In this document: positions 1-5,060 of the stretch, in pieces
Layout of the letters: each line of letters begins with the position of its first letter
Numbering within the stretch: the first letter of the stretch is position 1
Made by a program: the position numbers and the translations under genes
DNA from: an uncultured Clostridia bacterium
GTDB taxonomy: Bacteria; Bacillota; Clostridia; Oscillospirales; CAG-272
Length of the DNA: 5,060 nt
Assembly (NCBI GenBank): GCA_937934385.1
Contig: CALGZV010000232.1
Coordinates: 1 to 5,060 of the forward strand
Reading direction: 5' to 3'
The notes under the pieces: model-generated
Databases searched by the model: none
What the model was told of the DNA's origin: nothing
What the model saw: only the letters and a program-made list of their open reading frames with translations

Positions 1-557
1 CCCGCCGCTATATTGCGTCGGAGATGCTTGCGGATGACAGAAAGCTTCTTATTGTACGTGCCGTAGCAGGGGGAACAGGATTTGCCTCCGGAAACTGGGG
101 GATGAATGACGGCTGCTATCTTAATATGATGGAAATGATCCGTACTGCGCTTTCGCTGAACAGAGAAAACCGAATTGTCGCTTTTTTATGGCATCAGGGA
201 GAATCTGACGCTATGTTCCATGTAAATTACGATACTTACTACGGTAATTTAAGAAGACTTATTGAAAGCGTAAAGGGCGCATTCAATGTTCCGGATATGC
301 CGATCGTTGCTGCAGATTTTGTGCAAAAGTGGAAAAATGACAATATTGCCGATGCCGAGCCTGTTGCTGAGGCTATAAAAGCTGTATGCAGAGATCTCGG
401 AGGAGATTTTGTTGAGACCGACGGGCTTTTGTCTAACTGCGAGGAACACGGCAGATCGATCTTTGACTGCGATGATATTATCCATTTCTCACGCCGGTCT
501 CTTGAAAAACTCGGATTACGTTATTTTGACGCATATAAAAAGCTTATAAGGGCATAA
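1..557 (+). CDS. SASA-type carbohydrate esterase (sialate O-acetylesterase-like), 5'-truncated
   Basis: The reading frame is open from the left edge (first full codon at base 3), so the N-terminus lies outside the window; the ATG at 24 has no Shine-Dalgarno site and is an internal Met. About 184 residues are visible. The segment FLWHQGESDA (from about base 177) is the conserved central block of the SASA/DUF303 branch of SGNH hydrolases. The segment DDIIHFS near the C-terminus (bases 474-491) supplies the Asp-x-x-His pair of the catalytic triad. The Ser-bearing GQSN block expected near the N-terminus is missing only because of the window edge. Relatives remove O-acetyl groups from sialic acids or from plant polysaccharides such as xylan. 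Which substrate applies cannot be told from this fragment, nor can secretion, because any signal peptide would be upstream. A hairpin terminator follows about 80 bases after the stop. The family call is fairly secure; the substrate is open. Confidence 0.82.
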   Translation, partial: RRYIASEMLADDRKLLIVRAVAGGTGFASGNWGMNDGCYLNMMEMIRTALSLNRENRIVAFLWHQGESDAMFHVNYDTYYGNLRRLIESVKGAFNVPDMPIVAADFVQKWKNDNIADAEPVAEAIKAVCRDLGGDFVETDGLLSNCEEHGRSIFDCDDIIHFSRRSLEKLGLRYFDAYKKLIRA

Positions 558-634
558 AATGCAGGATCGAAAATTATTCTATGCTGTGCGGCTATAGTGC
601 GGTAGGAGAATATTTTCGGTAATAAGAAAAAATG

Positions 635-676
635 AAAATGAATCCCTTGGGTAAAATACCTTTGGGATTTATTTTT
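635..676 (+). terminator. Intrinsic terminator after the esterase gene
   Basis: Bases 635-646 pair with 664-675 in a 12-bp stem with one G-T wobble. The top contains a small internal loop and an inner GGTA/TACC stem (650-653 with 657-660) around an AAA loop. The arm is A-rich on the left and T-rich on the right, ending in five Ts, so it could work in both directions. It lies 78 bases after the esterase stop codon and no gene starts between them. Confidence 0.7.
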
Positions 677-689
677 ACGTAAATATTCC

Positions 690-717
690 CGGTTCTGCCG
701 GGGGACCACCAGAACCG
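690..717. repeat. GC-rich inverted repeat, possible extragenic palindrome
   Basis: CGGTTCTG (690-697) is perfectly complementary to CAGAACCG (710-717), with a 12-base C- and G-rich loop between. The element is far more GC-rich than the AT-rich flanks and sits just after the esterase terminator. There is no T tract after it on the plus strand. On the minus strand the sequence beyond it is not a clean T tract either, so it does not look like a terminator. It resembles the dispersed palindromic elements found between genes in many bacteria. Whether it is repeated elsewhere cannot be seen here. Confidence 0.45.
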
Positions 718-720
718 CGG

Positions 721-959
721 AGCGAAAATTAAATTTTATATGAAACGGTTCAGCTGTTAACTGAAGCCACTATGTGTTGAGATATAGATCTAAAATTTAT
801 CGGAATTTCCTTGCTTTTAACATATAAAACATCATGTCTGCATAAAAATTGAAATAGGTCCGCAGTACAGCGGTTTATGTTTTAAATTTTGTGCTAAAAC
901 AAAGTCTGATCCGACGATACGGAGATCGGATGATAATACAGAAAGGAAAGGCCATAATA
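721..959. other. Non-coding gap before the S1-domain gene
   Basis: No gene and no convincing sigma-A promoter is seen. The stretch is AT-rich with small inverted repeats: TTCAG/CTGAA near 749-765, CCGC/GCGG at 860-873, and ATCCGA (909-914) with TCGGAT (926-931). The last forms a 6-bp hairpin just ahead of the ribosome binding site of the S1-domain gene and covers a possible earlier ATG at 930. A promoter for the S1-domain gene must lie somewhere here, because the upstream gene is closed by a terminator. A TTGAAA at 849-854 has no good -10 partner at 16-18 bases. Confidence 0.4.
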
Positions 960-1937
960 ATGTCACTGAATTGCTACAAACCTGAGGGAATGCTGATAGG
1001 AACGGAGGAAAACCGGGAATTTTTATCCTCTCCGTCCGGAATAGAACGGGCGATGGCGAGCGGAAAGATACTTGAGGCTATGGCGGTACTTTGCGACGGA
1101 GATATGACGCTGACGGTAGATCTCGGTTGCATGAGAGGAGTGATCCCTCATTCAGAGGCAGCTTATCAGCCTGACGGTACTCCGCTTAAGGATATTGCGG
1201 TCATAACGCGTGTCGGAAAAGCGGTGTGTTTCCGTGTCATTTCGGTGGAGCATGATGAAAACGGCCGTCCTTATGCTGTGCTGTCAAGGCGTGCGGCTCA
1301 GCGTGAATGTACGATGAATTATCTTATGTCGCTTGTTGAGGGGGATATTGTTCCTGCAAGGGTTACACATCTTGAACATTTCGGTGCATTTGTGGATATC
1401 GGATGCGGAGTTGTGTCTCTTATGTCGATAGACTGTATATCTGTGTCACGGATATGCCATCCGCGCGACCGCTTTTATGTTGGTATGAATATCAGTGCTG
1501 TTATAAAAAGTATGGAATTTTCTTCGGGCGGCATGCTTTCGCGCATTTTTGTTTCACATAAGGAACTGCTCGGAACGTGGCAGGAGAATGCCGATCTTTT
1601 TTCGGCGGGACAGACTGTCTCAGGTGTTGTTAGAAGTATTGAAGAATACGGTATTTTCGTAGAGCTTACACCGAATCTTGCAGGTCTTGCGGAATTCAGA
1701 GATGATGTCTCTGTCGGGCAGAGCGCCGCGGTATATATAAAAAATATTATTCCCGAACGTATGAAGATAAAGCTTGTACTTATAGATTCATACAAAGAAG
1801 AACTTCCTCCCGTTAAAATGCGCTATTACATAGACTGCAAGACAGATACTCATATAGACTGCTGGAGATATTCTCCGCGTGCGTGCCCGCGGGTAATAGA
1901 AACATGCTTTTCACAGTATGGAGCAGTTCATATCTGA
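960..1937 (+). CDS. Protein with three S1 RNA-binding domains (ribosomal protein S1-like)
   Basis: The product is 325 residues from the ATG at 960. That start has a good Shine-Dalgarno site (AGGAAAGG, 944-951) with an 8-base spacer. The frame is also open back to a GTG at 891 and an ATG at 930, but both have poorer sites. Three OB-fold S1 repeats are visible: residues about 35-110 (VDLGCMRGVIPHSEA), about 126-205 (GDIVPARVTHLEHFGAFVDIG) and about 213-277 (GQTVSGVVRSIEEYGIFVEL). The two later repeats show the typical GxFV core (GAFVDIG, GIFVELT). The tail after residue 280 is rich in Cys and aromatic residues (Cys 293, 301, 309, 316) and is not part of an S1 fold. S1 domains bind single-stranded RNA, and ribosome-associated S1 of enterobacteria has six of them. 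This short three-domain form is typical of clostridial S1-like proteins, whose exact role in translation or RNA turnover is not settled. The gene appears monocistronic: a gap with a terminator lies before it and a strong terminator after it. Confidence 0.85.
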   Translation: MSLNCYKPEGMLIGTEENREFLSSPSGIERAMASGKILEAMAVLCDGDMTLTVDLGCMRGVIPHSEAAYQPDGTPLKDIAVITRVGKAVCFRVISVEHDENGRPYAVLSRRAAQRECTMNYLMSLVEGDIVPARVTHLEHFGAFVDIGCGVVSLMSIDCISVSRICHPRDRFYVGMNISAVIKSMEFSSGGMLSRIFVSHKELLGTWQENADLFSAGQTVSGVVRSIEEYGIFVELTPNLAGLAEFRDDVSVGQSAAVYIKNIIPERMKIKLVLIDSYKEELPPVKMRYYIDCKTDTHIDCWRYSPRACPRVIETCFSQYGAVHI

Positions 1938-1949
1938 ATACTGTAAGCT

Positions 1950-1980
1950 GCCGTCCGCTTATGCGGACGGCTATTTTGTT
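1950..1980 (+). terminator. Strong intrinsic terminator after the S1-domain gene
   Basis: A perfect 9-bp GC-rich stem, GCCGTCCGC (1950-1958) with GCGGACGGC (1963-1971), closes a TTAT loop and is followed by a T-rich tract (TATTTTGTTTTT). It begins 12 bases after the stop codon. This is a textbook rho-independent terminator. Confidence 0.95.
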
Positions 1981-2046
1981 TTTGTATATTTGAATTGTAT
2001 TTCATATTTCGGAAAGAATATTTAAAATATATGAATTAAATTGCGC

Positions 2047-2075
2047 TTGACAATCATGCGAATGTGTTGTATAAT
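2047..2075 (+). promoter_or_regulatory. Consensus sigma-A promoter for the DUF1836 operon
   Basis: A perfect -35 TTGACA (2047-2052) and a perfect -10 TATAAT (2070-2075) are separated by 17 bases. Transcription should start near 2082, giving a leader of about 115 bases before the ATG at 2197. The DNA upstream (about 1990-2040) is very AT-rich and includes a 6-1-6 AT palindrome at 2018-2030, which could act as an UP element. A promoter this close to consensus is usually held in check by a repressor. Confidence 0.9.
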
Positions 2076-2119
2076 CATTATAGTGGATTATATATGGATT
2101 TAATGCATAATTTTGGATT
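2070..2119. promoter_or_regulatory. Candidate operator: dyad over the -10 box plus direct repeats
   Basis: TATAAT-C-ATTATA (2070-2082) is a perfect 6-1-6 dyad that contains the whole -10 box and reaches the predicted start point. Three copies of TGGATT follow at 2084-2089, 2095-2100 and 2114-2119; the first two are 11 bases apart, about one helical turn. A protein bound here would block RNA polymerase. The next gene encodes a DNA-binding protein, so autoregulation is a natural inference, but no binding data are visible. Confidence 0.4.
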
Positions 2120-2196
2120 CTGAACAGTTTTATAAAAAAACGATATATAAAAGCTCGGTTTTCGGAGAAAAGTGATTATACAGGACGGAGAGTTAT

Positions 2197-2793
2197 ATGA
2201 ATATTAATATCAAGTCAAAATATATTCCGGGAACGATCATTCCCAAAGACAGTACAAACGGAGCTACGGGACTTAAATTTCTTGACAATATCTTTTTTAT
2301 GTCGGACGGTATCATGCTCAGCCGCATAAGAGAGATCGCCGGAATTGACGGTTCAACGATACAGAACTGGGTAAAGCGCGGATGGCTTGGAAATACTGTT
2401 AACAAGCATTACAGTCAGATGCAGCTTGCCAGAATACTTATAATAAATATGTTACGCACTTCGATGAAGCTTGAAAAGATCGATTTTTTGCTTCACTATA
2501 TAAACGGAAATCTCGACAGCCGTGCGGACGATATTATTCCCGAACCTATCCTGTTTGATTATATATGCCGTATTGTCGACAGGACAGAAAGCTGCGGGGT
2601 AGTGACTTCAAAGCAGTTAATCGAGATTATTTCTGAGGAGACTGCGGATTATGTTGAGTGTCTGCCGGGAGCTAACTTCCGTCTGCGGAATGCACTTGAA
2701 GTTATAATTCTTTCGTATTATGCGTCGGTTGCCGCTACATTTTCAGCGCAGCGCTTCGCGGCGCTTACAGGTGAATCTTACGAAGCGGAATGA
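2197..2793 (+). CDS. DUF1836 family MerR-like DNA-binding regulator
   Basis: The product is 198 residues. The start ATG is preceded by a GGACGGAG Shine-Dalgarno site (2183-2190) with a 6-base spacer. Residues about 39-66 (IMLSRIREIAGIDGSTIQNWVKRGW) form a winged-helix-like helix-turn-helix of MerR type, followed by the conserved block KHYSQMQLARILIINMLR and LEKIDFLLHYING (about 70-104). This is the DUF1836 signature; Bacillus subtilis YkrK, reported as a repressor of htpX, belongs to this family. The C-terminal half (about 110-190) is helical with no recognised ligand-binding motif. The first 35 residues are a poorly conserved extension. It is the first gene after a perfect promoter whose -10 box sits in a dyad, and two membrane-associated genes follow on the same strand. 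A role as local repressor of this operon is inferred; its signal is unknown. Confidence 0.85.
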   Translation: MNINIKSKYIPGTIIPKDSTNGATGLKFLDNIFFMSDGIMLSRIREIAGIDGSTIQNWVKRGWLGNTVNKHYSQMQLARILIINMLRTSMKLEKIDFLLHYINGNLDSRADDIIPEPILFDYICRIVDRTESCGVVTSKQLIEIISEETADYVECLPGANFRLRNALEVIILSYYASVAATFSAQRFAALTGESYEAE

Positions 2794-2852
2794 TTTGCAA
2801 GTATATGTAAAATCAGACTAAAAAATTTTTTCACGAATAAGCATACCTTTTT

Positions 2853-2874
2853 CCGGTCATGATAGACCGGGGGG
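2853..2874 (+). promoter_or_regulatory. Hairpin abutting the ribosome binding site of the membrane-protein gene
   Basis: CCGGTC (2853-2858) pairs perfectly with GACCGG (2865-2870) around an ATGATA loop. The right arm runs directly into GGGG (2871-2874), so the first two Gs of the six-G ribosome binding site are locked in the stem. No T tract follows, so it is not a terminator. It may lower or tune translation of the TTG-started gene at 2883. Confidence 0.45.
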
Positions 2875-2882
2875 AATAATGC

Positions 2883-3326
2883 TTGAAAATTCGGTTTGGA
2901 CAGACTTTTAAATATATTTCGGTATTTGCTGTCGGAGCGGTACTGTATCCGATTTTGGAGATATTATGGCGTGGATATACTCATCCTTCGATGGCAGTTG
3001 TCGGCGGAATATGTTTTTGCGGAATATGGTTTGTAAATGAAAAGCTTATGTACAGATACGGTACAGTGTTCAGGGCACTTTTGTGCAGCGGTATTATAAC
3101 CGCGGTGGAGCTTTGCTCCGGAATACTTCTGAATACTGTTCTCGGCTTGAGAGTCTGGGATTATTCTATGCGTCCTTTTAATTTTATGGGGCAGATATGC
3201 ATCGGATATACCTTTCTTTGGTTTGCCCTGTCAATACCTGTTTCTGCGGTATGCGCACGTATCATATCGCGAATGCGCGGCAAAGAGAGAGCAGAGGACG
3301 CCGGAAACAGCTTTTCTGATAAATGA
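2883..3326 (+). CDS. CmpB-like small integral membrane protein (putative ABC-transporter type IV family)
   Basis: The product is 147 residues from a TTG start at 2883. A six-G Shine-Dalgarno run ends 8 bases upstream and the frame is closed by a TAA at 2877, so no earlier start is possible. Four hydrophobic segments are clear: about 11-28, 36-52, 64-86 and 104-128, ending in a charged tail (RMRGKERAED). The motifs YPILEILWRGYTHPSM, RVWDYSMRPFNFMGQIC and a Trp-containing last helix match the small family often annotated as putative ABC-transporter permease (ABC_trans_CmpB, formerly DUF1113). No ATPase partner is present nearby, so transport function is unproven and the family name is mainly historical. 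It sits between the DUF1836 regulator (89 bases upstream) and the MBL-fold hydrolase (28 bases downstream), probably in one operon. An ATG at 2879 in another frame gives only 10 codons and is ignored as a gene. Confidence 0.78.
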   Translation: MKIRFGQTFKYISVFAVGAVLYPILEILWRGYTHPSMAVVGGICFCGIWFVNEKLMYRYGTVFRALLCSGIITAVELCSGILLNTVLGLRVWDYSMRPFNFMGQICIGYTFLWFALSIPVSAVCARIISRMRGKERAEDAGNSFSDK

Positions 3327-3354
3327 AACGGACGGTAAAGGAAAGGTGAGACGT

Positions 3355-4308
3355 TTGAGCCCCAAAAAGAATAAAAAGAGCTGTAACAGAGCTGCCCGCT
3401 CTGCAGGCGGTATCATAGGCATGTTGATAACCGTACTTGTCTCGATTCTGATTCTGTACTTTGTCGGCGGAAGCTTTGATTTCGGCGGCGGCTTTTCCTT
3501 TTCGTTCTTTTATCCCGGCGATGATCCTTATACATCGGATATTTCTGCGGAGGAATGTTCGGTACATATAATAGATGTGGGACAGGGCGATTCGATACTT
3601 TTGTCTGTCGGCAGCGGCGAATGTATTCTTGTCGATGCAGGGCCTGTAAGCTCGCGCAGCGTGCTTTGCGAATATCTGAGTGCGGTCGGAGTTGACAAAA
3701 TAAACTGGCTTGTACTTACACATCCGCATGACGATCATATCGGTGGAGCAGCCGAAGTTATTAAGAAATTTAATGTGGATAATATTCTTATGCCTGCACT
3801 TACTGCTGACTCTTCTGTTTTTGCGGCTTTTCTCGATGCCGCAGAGCGCGGCGGCTGCTCCGTTCAGACGGTTTCATCGGGATATACTTTCAGCGCCGGC
3901 GAACTGAAATGTACCGTGCTTTCCCCGGTGCGGAGTGAATACGAAGATGAGAACAACTGGAGTATTGTAATGAAAGCAAATTACGGTATGACGTCTATGC
4001 TGTTTACAGGCGATGCGCAGGAACAGGCAGAAGCTGATATAATACGTAAATTCGGCTCCGGCATACTTAAAAGCGATCTGCTTAAGGTCGGACATCACGG
4101 CGCATCGGATTCTTCCTCGGAGAAGTTTATAAAAGCAGTTTCTCCGACATTCGCGGCGATAAGCTGCGGTGAGAATAATACATACGGTCATCCGGATATA
4201 ACGGTTTTGGAAAGACTCTCAGAGGCAGGCGCACAGATTTACCGCACAGACGAGGAAGGCGGGATAATATTTGTATCGGACGGCGAAAAGATGTGGCGAA
4301 AAAAATAA
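3355..4308 (+). CDS. Membrane-anchored ComEC/Rec2-type MBL-fold hydrolase
   Basis: The product is 317 residues from the TTG at 3355, preceded by AGGTGA (3344-3349) with a 5-base spacer. A GTG at 3346 is in frame but has a poor spacer, and upstream codons of this frame lie inside the preceding gene. After a Lys-rich start (KKNKK) there is one membrane helix at about 19-39, then a Gly/Phe/Ser-rich stretch (38-55). The metallo-beta-lactamase domain starts with VHIIDVGQGDS (70-80), then THPHDDHIGG (122-131, the HxHxDH metal site), FTGDA (217-221, metal Asp), KVGHHGASDSS (244-254) and NNTYGHPD (274-281). This set is the hallmark of the C-terminal domain of the competence DNA channel protein ComEC, here without the channel part. 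By the positive-inside rule the catalytic domain should face outside. Relatives are proposed nucleases or phosphodiesterases acting at the cell surface; the substrate here is unknown. All metal ligands appear intact. It is likely co-transcribed with the two genes before it. Confidence 0.88.
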   Translation: MSPKKNKKSCNRAARSAGGIIGMLITVLVSILILYFVGGSFDFGGGFSFSFFYPGDDPYTSDISAEECSVHIIDVGQGDSILLSVGSGECILVDAGPVSSRSVLCEYLSAVGVDKINWLVLTHPHDDHIGGAAEVIKKFNVDNILMPALTADSSVFAAFLDAAERGGCSVQTVSSGYTFSAGELKCTVLSPVRSEYEDENNWSIVMKANYGMTSMLFTGDAQEQAEADIIRKFGSGILKSDLLKVGHHGASDSSSEKFIKAVSPTFAAISCGENNTYGHPDITVLERLSEAGAQIYRTDEEGGIIFVSDGEKMWRKK

Positions 4309-4333
4309 TATATTAATTATCTAATAAATATAT
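4308..4333 (+). repeat. AT-only inverted repeat at the end of the MBL-fold gene
   Basis: Bases 4308-4319 are complementary to 4322-4333 at 11 of 12 positions, starting on the last base of the stop codon. All pairs are A-T and no T tract follows, so it is at best a weak terminator. It may only reflect local AT richness. No better terminator is seen before the next promoter at 4357. Confidence 0.3.
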
Positions 4334-4356
4334 CGCTGCGTAATGCCGTAAAACTA

Positions 4357-4385
4357 TTGACAAACAGACAACAAAGATGTATGCT
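4357..4385 (+). promoter_or_regulatory. Sigma-A promoter for the feo transporter gene
   Basis: A perfect -35 TTGACA (4357-4362) and a -10 TATGCT (4380-4385, four of six consensus positions) are 17 bases apart. Transcription should start near 4391-4393, which coincides with the 5' edge of the structured leader and supports both calls. The spacer contains AAACAGACA (4362-4370), which is perfectly complementary to TGTCTGTTT at 4420-4428, a possible operator pair. I see no clear Fur box overlapping the promoter. Confidence 0.7.
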
Positions 4386-4390
4386 TTATT

Positions 4391-4553
4391 TGCGCATGTT
4401 ATCAGGCATATATTTTTGCTGTCTGTTTCTTTTACCTTGGAGCAACAAGGTTCCGTGGTATTTGCGTGCAATCTATGATTGCACCCGGCCGGTCGGATTC
4501 TCATTGCTGCTGATAAGATCCTGTCAGGGAATATGGCATGTCATGCGTATCAG
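4391..4553 (+). ncRNA. Structured 5' leader of the feo gene, candidate cis-regulatory RNA
   Basis: Complementary segments nest into a multi-branched fold. P1 joins 4391-4398 with 4542-4549 (8 bp, one G-T wobble). P2 joins 4399-4405 with 4510-4516 (7 bp) and starts directly after P1 on the 5' side. Inside P2 are two hairpins: 4434-4439 with 4446-4451 (ACCTTG/CAAGGT) and 4466-4472 with 4478-4484 (GTGCAAT/ATTGCAC, 5-base loop). The segment CTGATA at 4510-4515 can pair either with TATCAG at 4400-4405 or with a second TATCAG at 4548-4553, and these two folds exclude each other. The leader ends about 20 bases before the ribosome binding site of the iron transporter. I do not recognise a known riboswitch class: no cobalamin-box, NiCo or yybP-ykoY core is apparent. 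Pairings were found by eye without energy calculation. Confidence 0.5.
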
Positions 4554-4590
4554 ATAATAAGTTTGTTATATAGAAGAAAGGCAATATGAA

Positions 4591-5060
4591 ATGACTCTTA
4601 AAGAGCTTGACATAGGCAGTTCTGCCGTTATAACATCTGTCGGAGGGGAAGGATCCCTGAGGCAGCATTTTCTTGATATGGGAGTTATTCCCGGAGCTGA
4701 AGTTACACTCATGAAATATGCTCCGATGGGAGATCCCATGGAACTCAGAATACATGGCTATGAGCTTACTCTGCGTATTGCGGACGCAGAAAAAATAGAG
4801 ATCATACCGTGCGATAAGCCGGAAAATTCGGGTAAAGACCGTAAAAATTCTTCCGGAAATACGACAGCTGAACCGTGTGCGCACCCGGGACTCGGAGAAG
4901 GCGGCAAATATCATACGAAGGCGGATGAAAATCCTCTTCCGAAGGGAACGGTGCTTACATTTGCGCTTGCCGGAAATCAGAACTGCGGAAAAACAACGCT
5001 TTTCAATCAACTTACAGGTTCAAATCAGCATGTCGGAAATTTTCCGGGCGTAACGGTAGA
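4591..5060 (+). CDS. feoB: FeoA-FeoB fusion, ferrous iron transporter, 3'-truncated
   Basis: The frame starts at the ATG at 4591, with a purine-rich Shine-Dalgarno site (AGAAGAAAGG, 4572-4581) 9 bases upstream; the ATG at 4586 meets a stop after two codons. Of the product, 156 residues are visible. Residues 1-72 are a complete FeoA domain, an SH3-like fold, with the typical segment [16 protein letters not shown] polar linker of about 45 residues (73-117, with Cys95, His97 and His108) joins it without a stop to the start of the FeoB G domain. That domain shows the P-loop GNQNCGKTT (128-136) and the switch region VGNFPGV (148-154). FeoB is the GTP-dependent inner-membrane Fe(II) importer; its GTPase remainder and membrane channel lie beyond the window. 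Separate FeoA and FeoB are the commoner arrangement, and fused forms are known in Clostridia and Bacteroidetes. A dedicated promoter and a long structured leader suggest expression controlled by iron or another metal. Confidence 0.93.
   Translation, partial: MTLKELDIGSSAVITSVGGEGSLRQHFLDMGVIPGAEVTLMKYAPMGDPMELRIHGYELTLRIADAEKIEIIPCDKPENSGKDRKNSSGNTTAEPCAHPGLGEGGKYHTKADENPLPKGTVLTFALAGNQNCGKTTLFNQLTGSNQHVGNFPGVTV

Noticed and set aside
632..682. A 16-codon frame (MKMNPLGKIPLGFIFT) after the esterase gene
   Set aside because: It coincides with the terminator hairpin, and the nearest AGGAG is more than 20 bases upstream of the ATG.
891..959. A longer N-terminus of the S1-domain protein starting at GTG 891 or ATG 930
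   Set aside because: Neither has a well-spaced ribosome binding site, the ATG at 930 lies in a hairpin arm, and the ATG at 960 has an AGGAAAGG site at the right distance.
2791..2831. A possible terminator after the DUF1836 gene
   Set aside because: The TGATTT/AAATCA stem is weak and AT-rich and the T run begins about 10 bases beyond it, so it does not fit an intrinsic terminator.
3262..3738. A 158-codon minus-strand frame
   Set aside because: It lies opposite the membrane-protein and MBL-fold genes, rich in Arg, Tyr and Cys with no motif: an antisense shadow.
4536..4546. GCATG-T-CATGC palindrome near the end of the feo leader
   Set aside because: As RNA the loop is too tight and it competes with the longer P1 stem; as DNA it is too short to call an operator alone.
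4357..4557. A 66-codon plus-strand frame in the feo leader
   Set aside because: It begins at the TTG of the -35 box, upstream of the predicted transcription start, has no ribosome binding site and no recognisable protein motif; the RNA structure explains the region better.
4501..5010. A 169-codon minus-strand frame
   Set aside because: It lies opposite the clear FeoA-FeoB coding region, has no domain and is explained by the codon pattern of the real gene.

Overview
The window looks like chromosomal DNA from a low-to-medium GC Firmicute, most likely a gut or rumen clostridium of the Oscillospiraceae (Ruminococcus-like). This is inferred from gene families (DUF1836 regulator, CmpB-like small membrane protein, FeoA-FeoB fusion), purine-rich Shine-Dalgarno sites, TTG starts and sigma-A-type promoters. 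No species marker is present. All convincing genes lie on the plus strand. I see no tRNA, rRNA, CRISPR array, transposase or prophage gene.

Layout. Bases 1-557 hold the 3' end of an SGNH/SASA-type carbohydrate esterase (sialate O-acetylesterase-like), closed by a hairpin terminator at 635-676. A roughly 400-base gap follows. It contains an 8-bp GC-rich inverted repeat (690-717) resembling a dispersed extragenic palindrome. Bases 960-1937 encode a 325-residue protein with three S1-type RNA-binding domains, ended by a strong intrinsic terminator (1950-1980).

A new transcription unit starts at a perfect TTGACA-17-TATAAT promoter (2047-2075), whose -10 box lies inside a perfect 6-1-6 dyad. It carries a DUF1836 MerR-like DNA-binding protein (2197-2793), a four-helix CmpB-like membrane protein (2883-3326, TTG start) and a membrane-anchored ComEC-type metallo-beta-lactamase-fold hydrolase (3355-4308, TTG start). 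The three are spaced like an operon (89- and 28-base gaps), and the regulator may control its own promoter.

A second promoter (4357-4385) drives a roughly 200-base leader followed by a fused FeoA-FeoB ferrous iron transporter, cut off by the window end within the G domain (4591-5060). The leader holds nested complementary segments that fold into a multi-branched structure. A repeated CATG-TATCAG motif could form a mutually exclusive alternative pairing. This is the best candidate in the window for an undescribed regulatory element, possibly an RNA switch for iron uptake. The protein families themselves are familiar.
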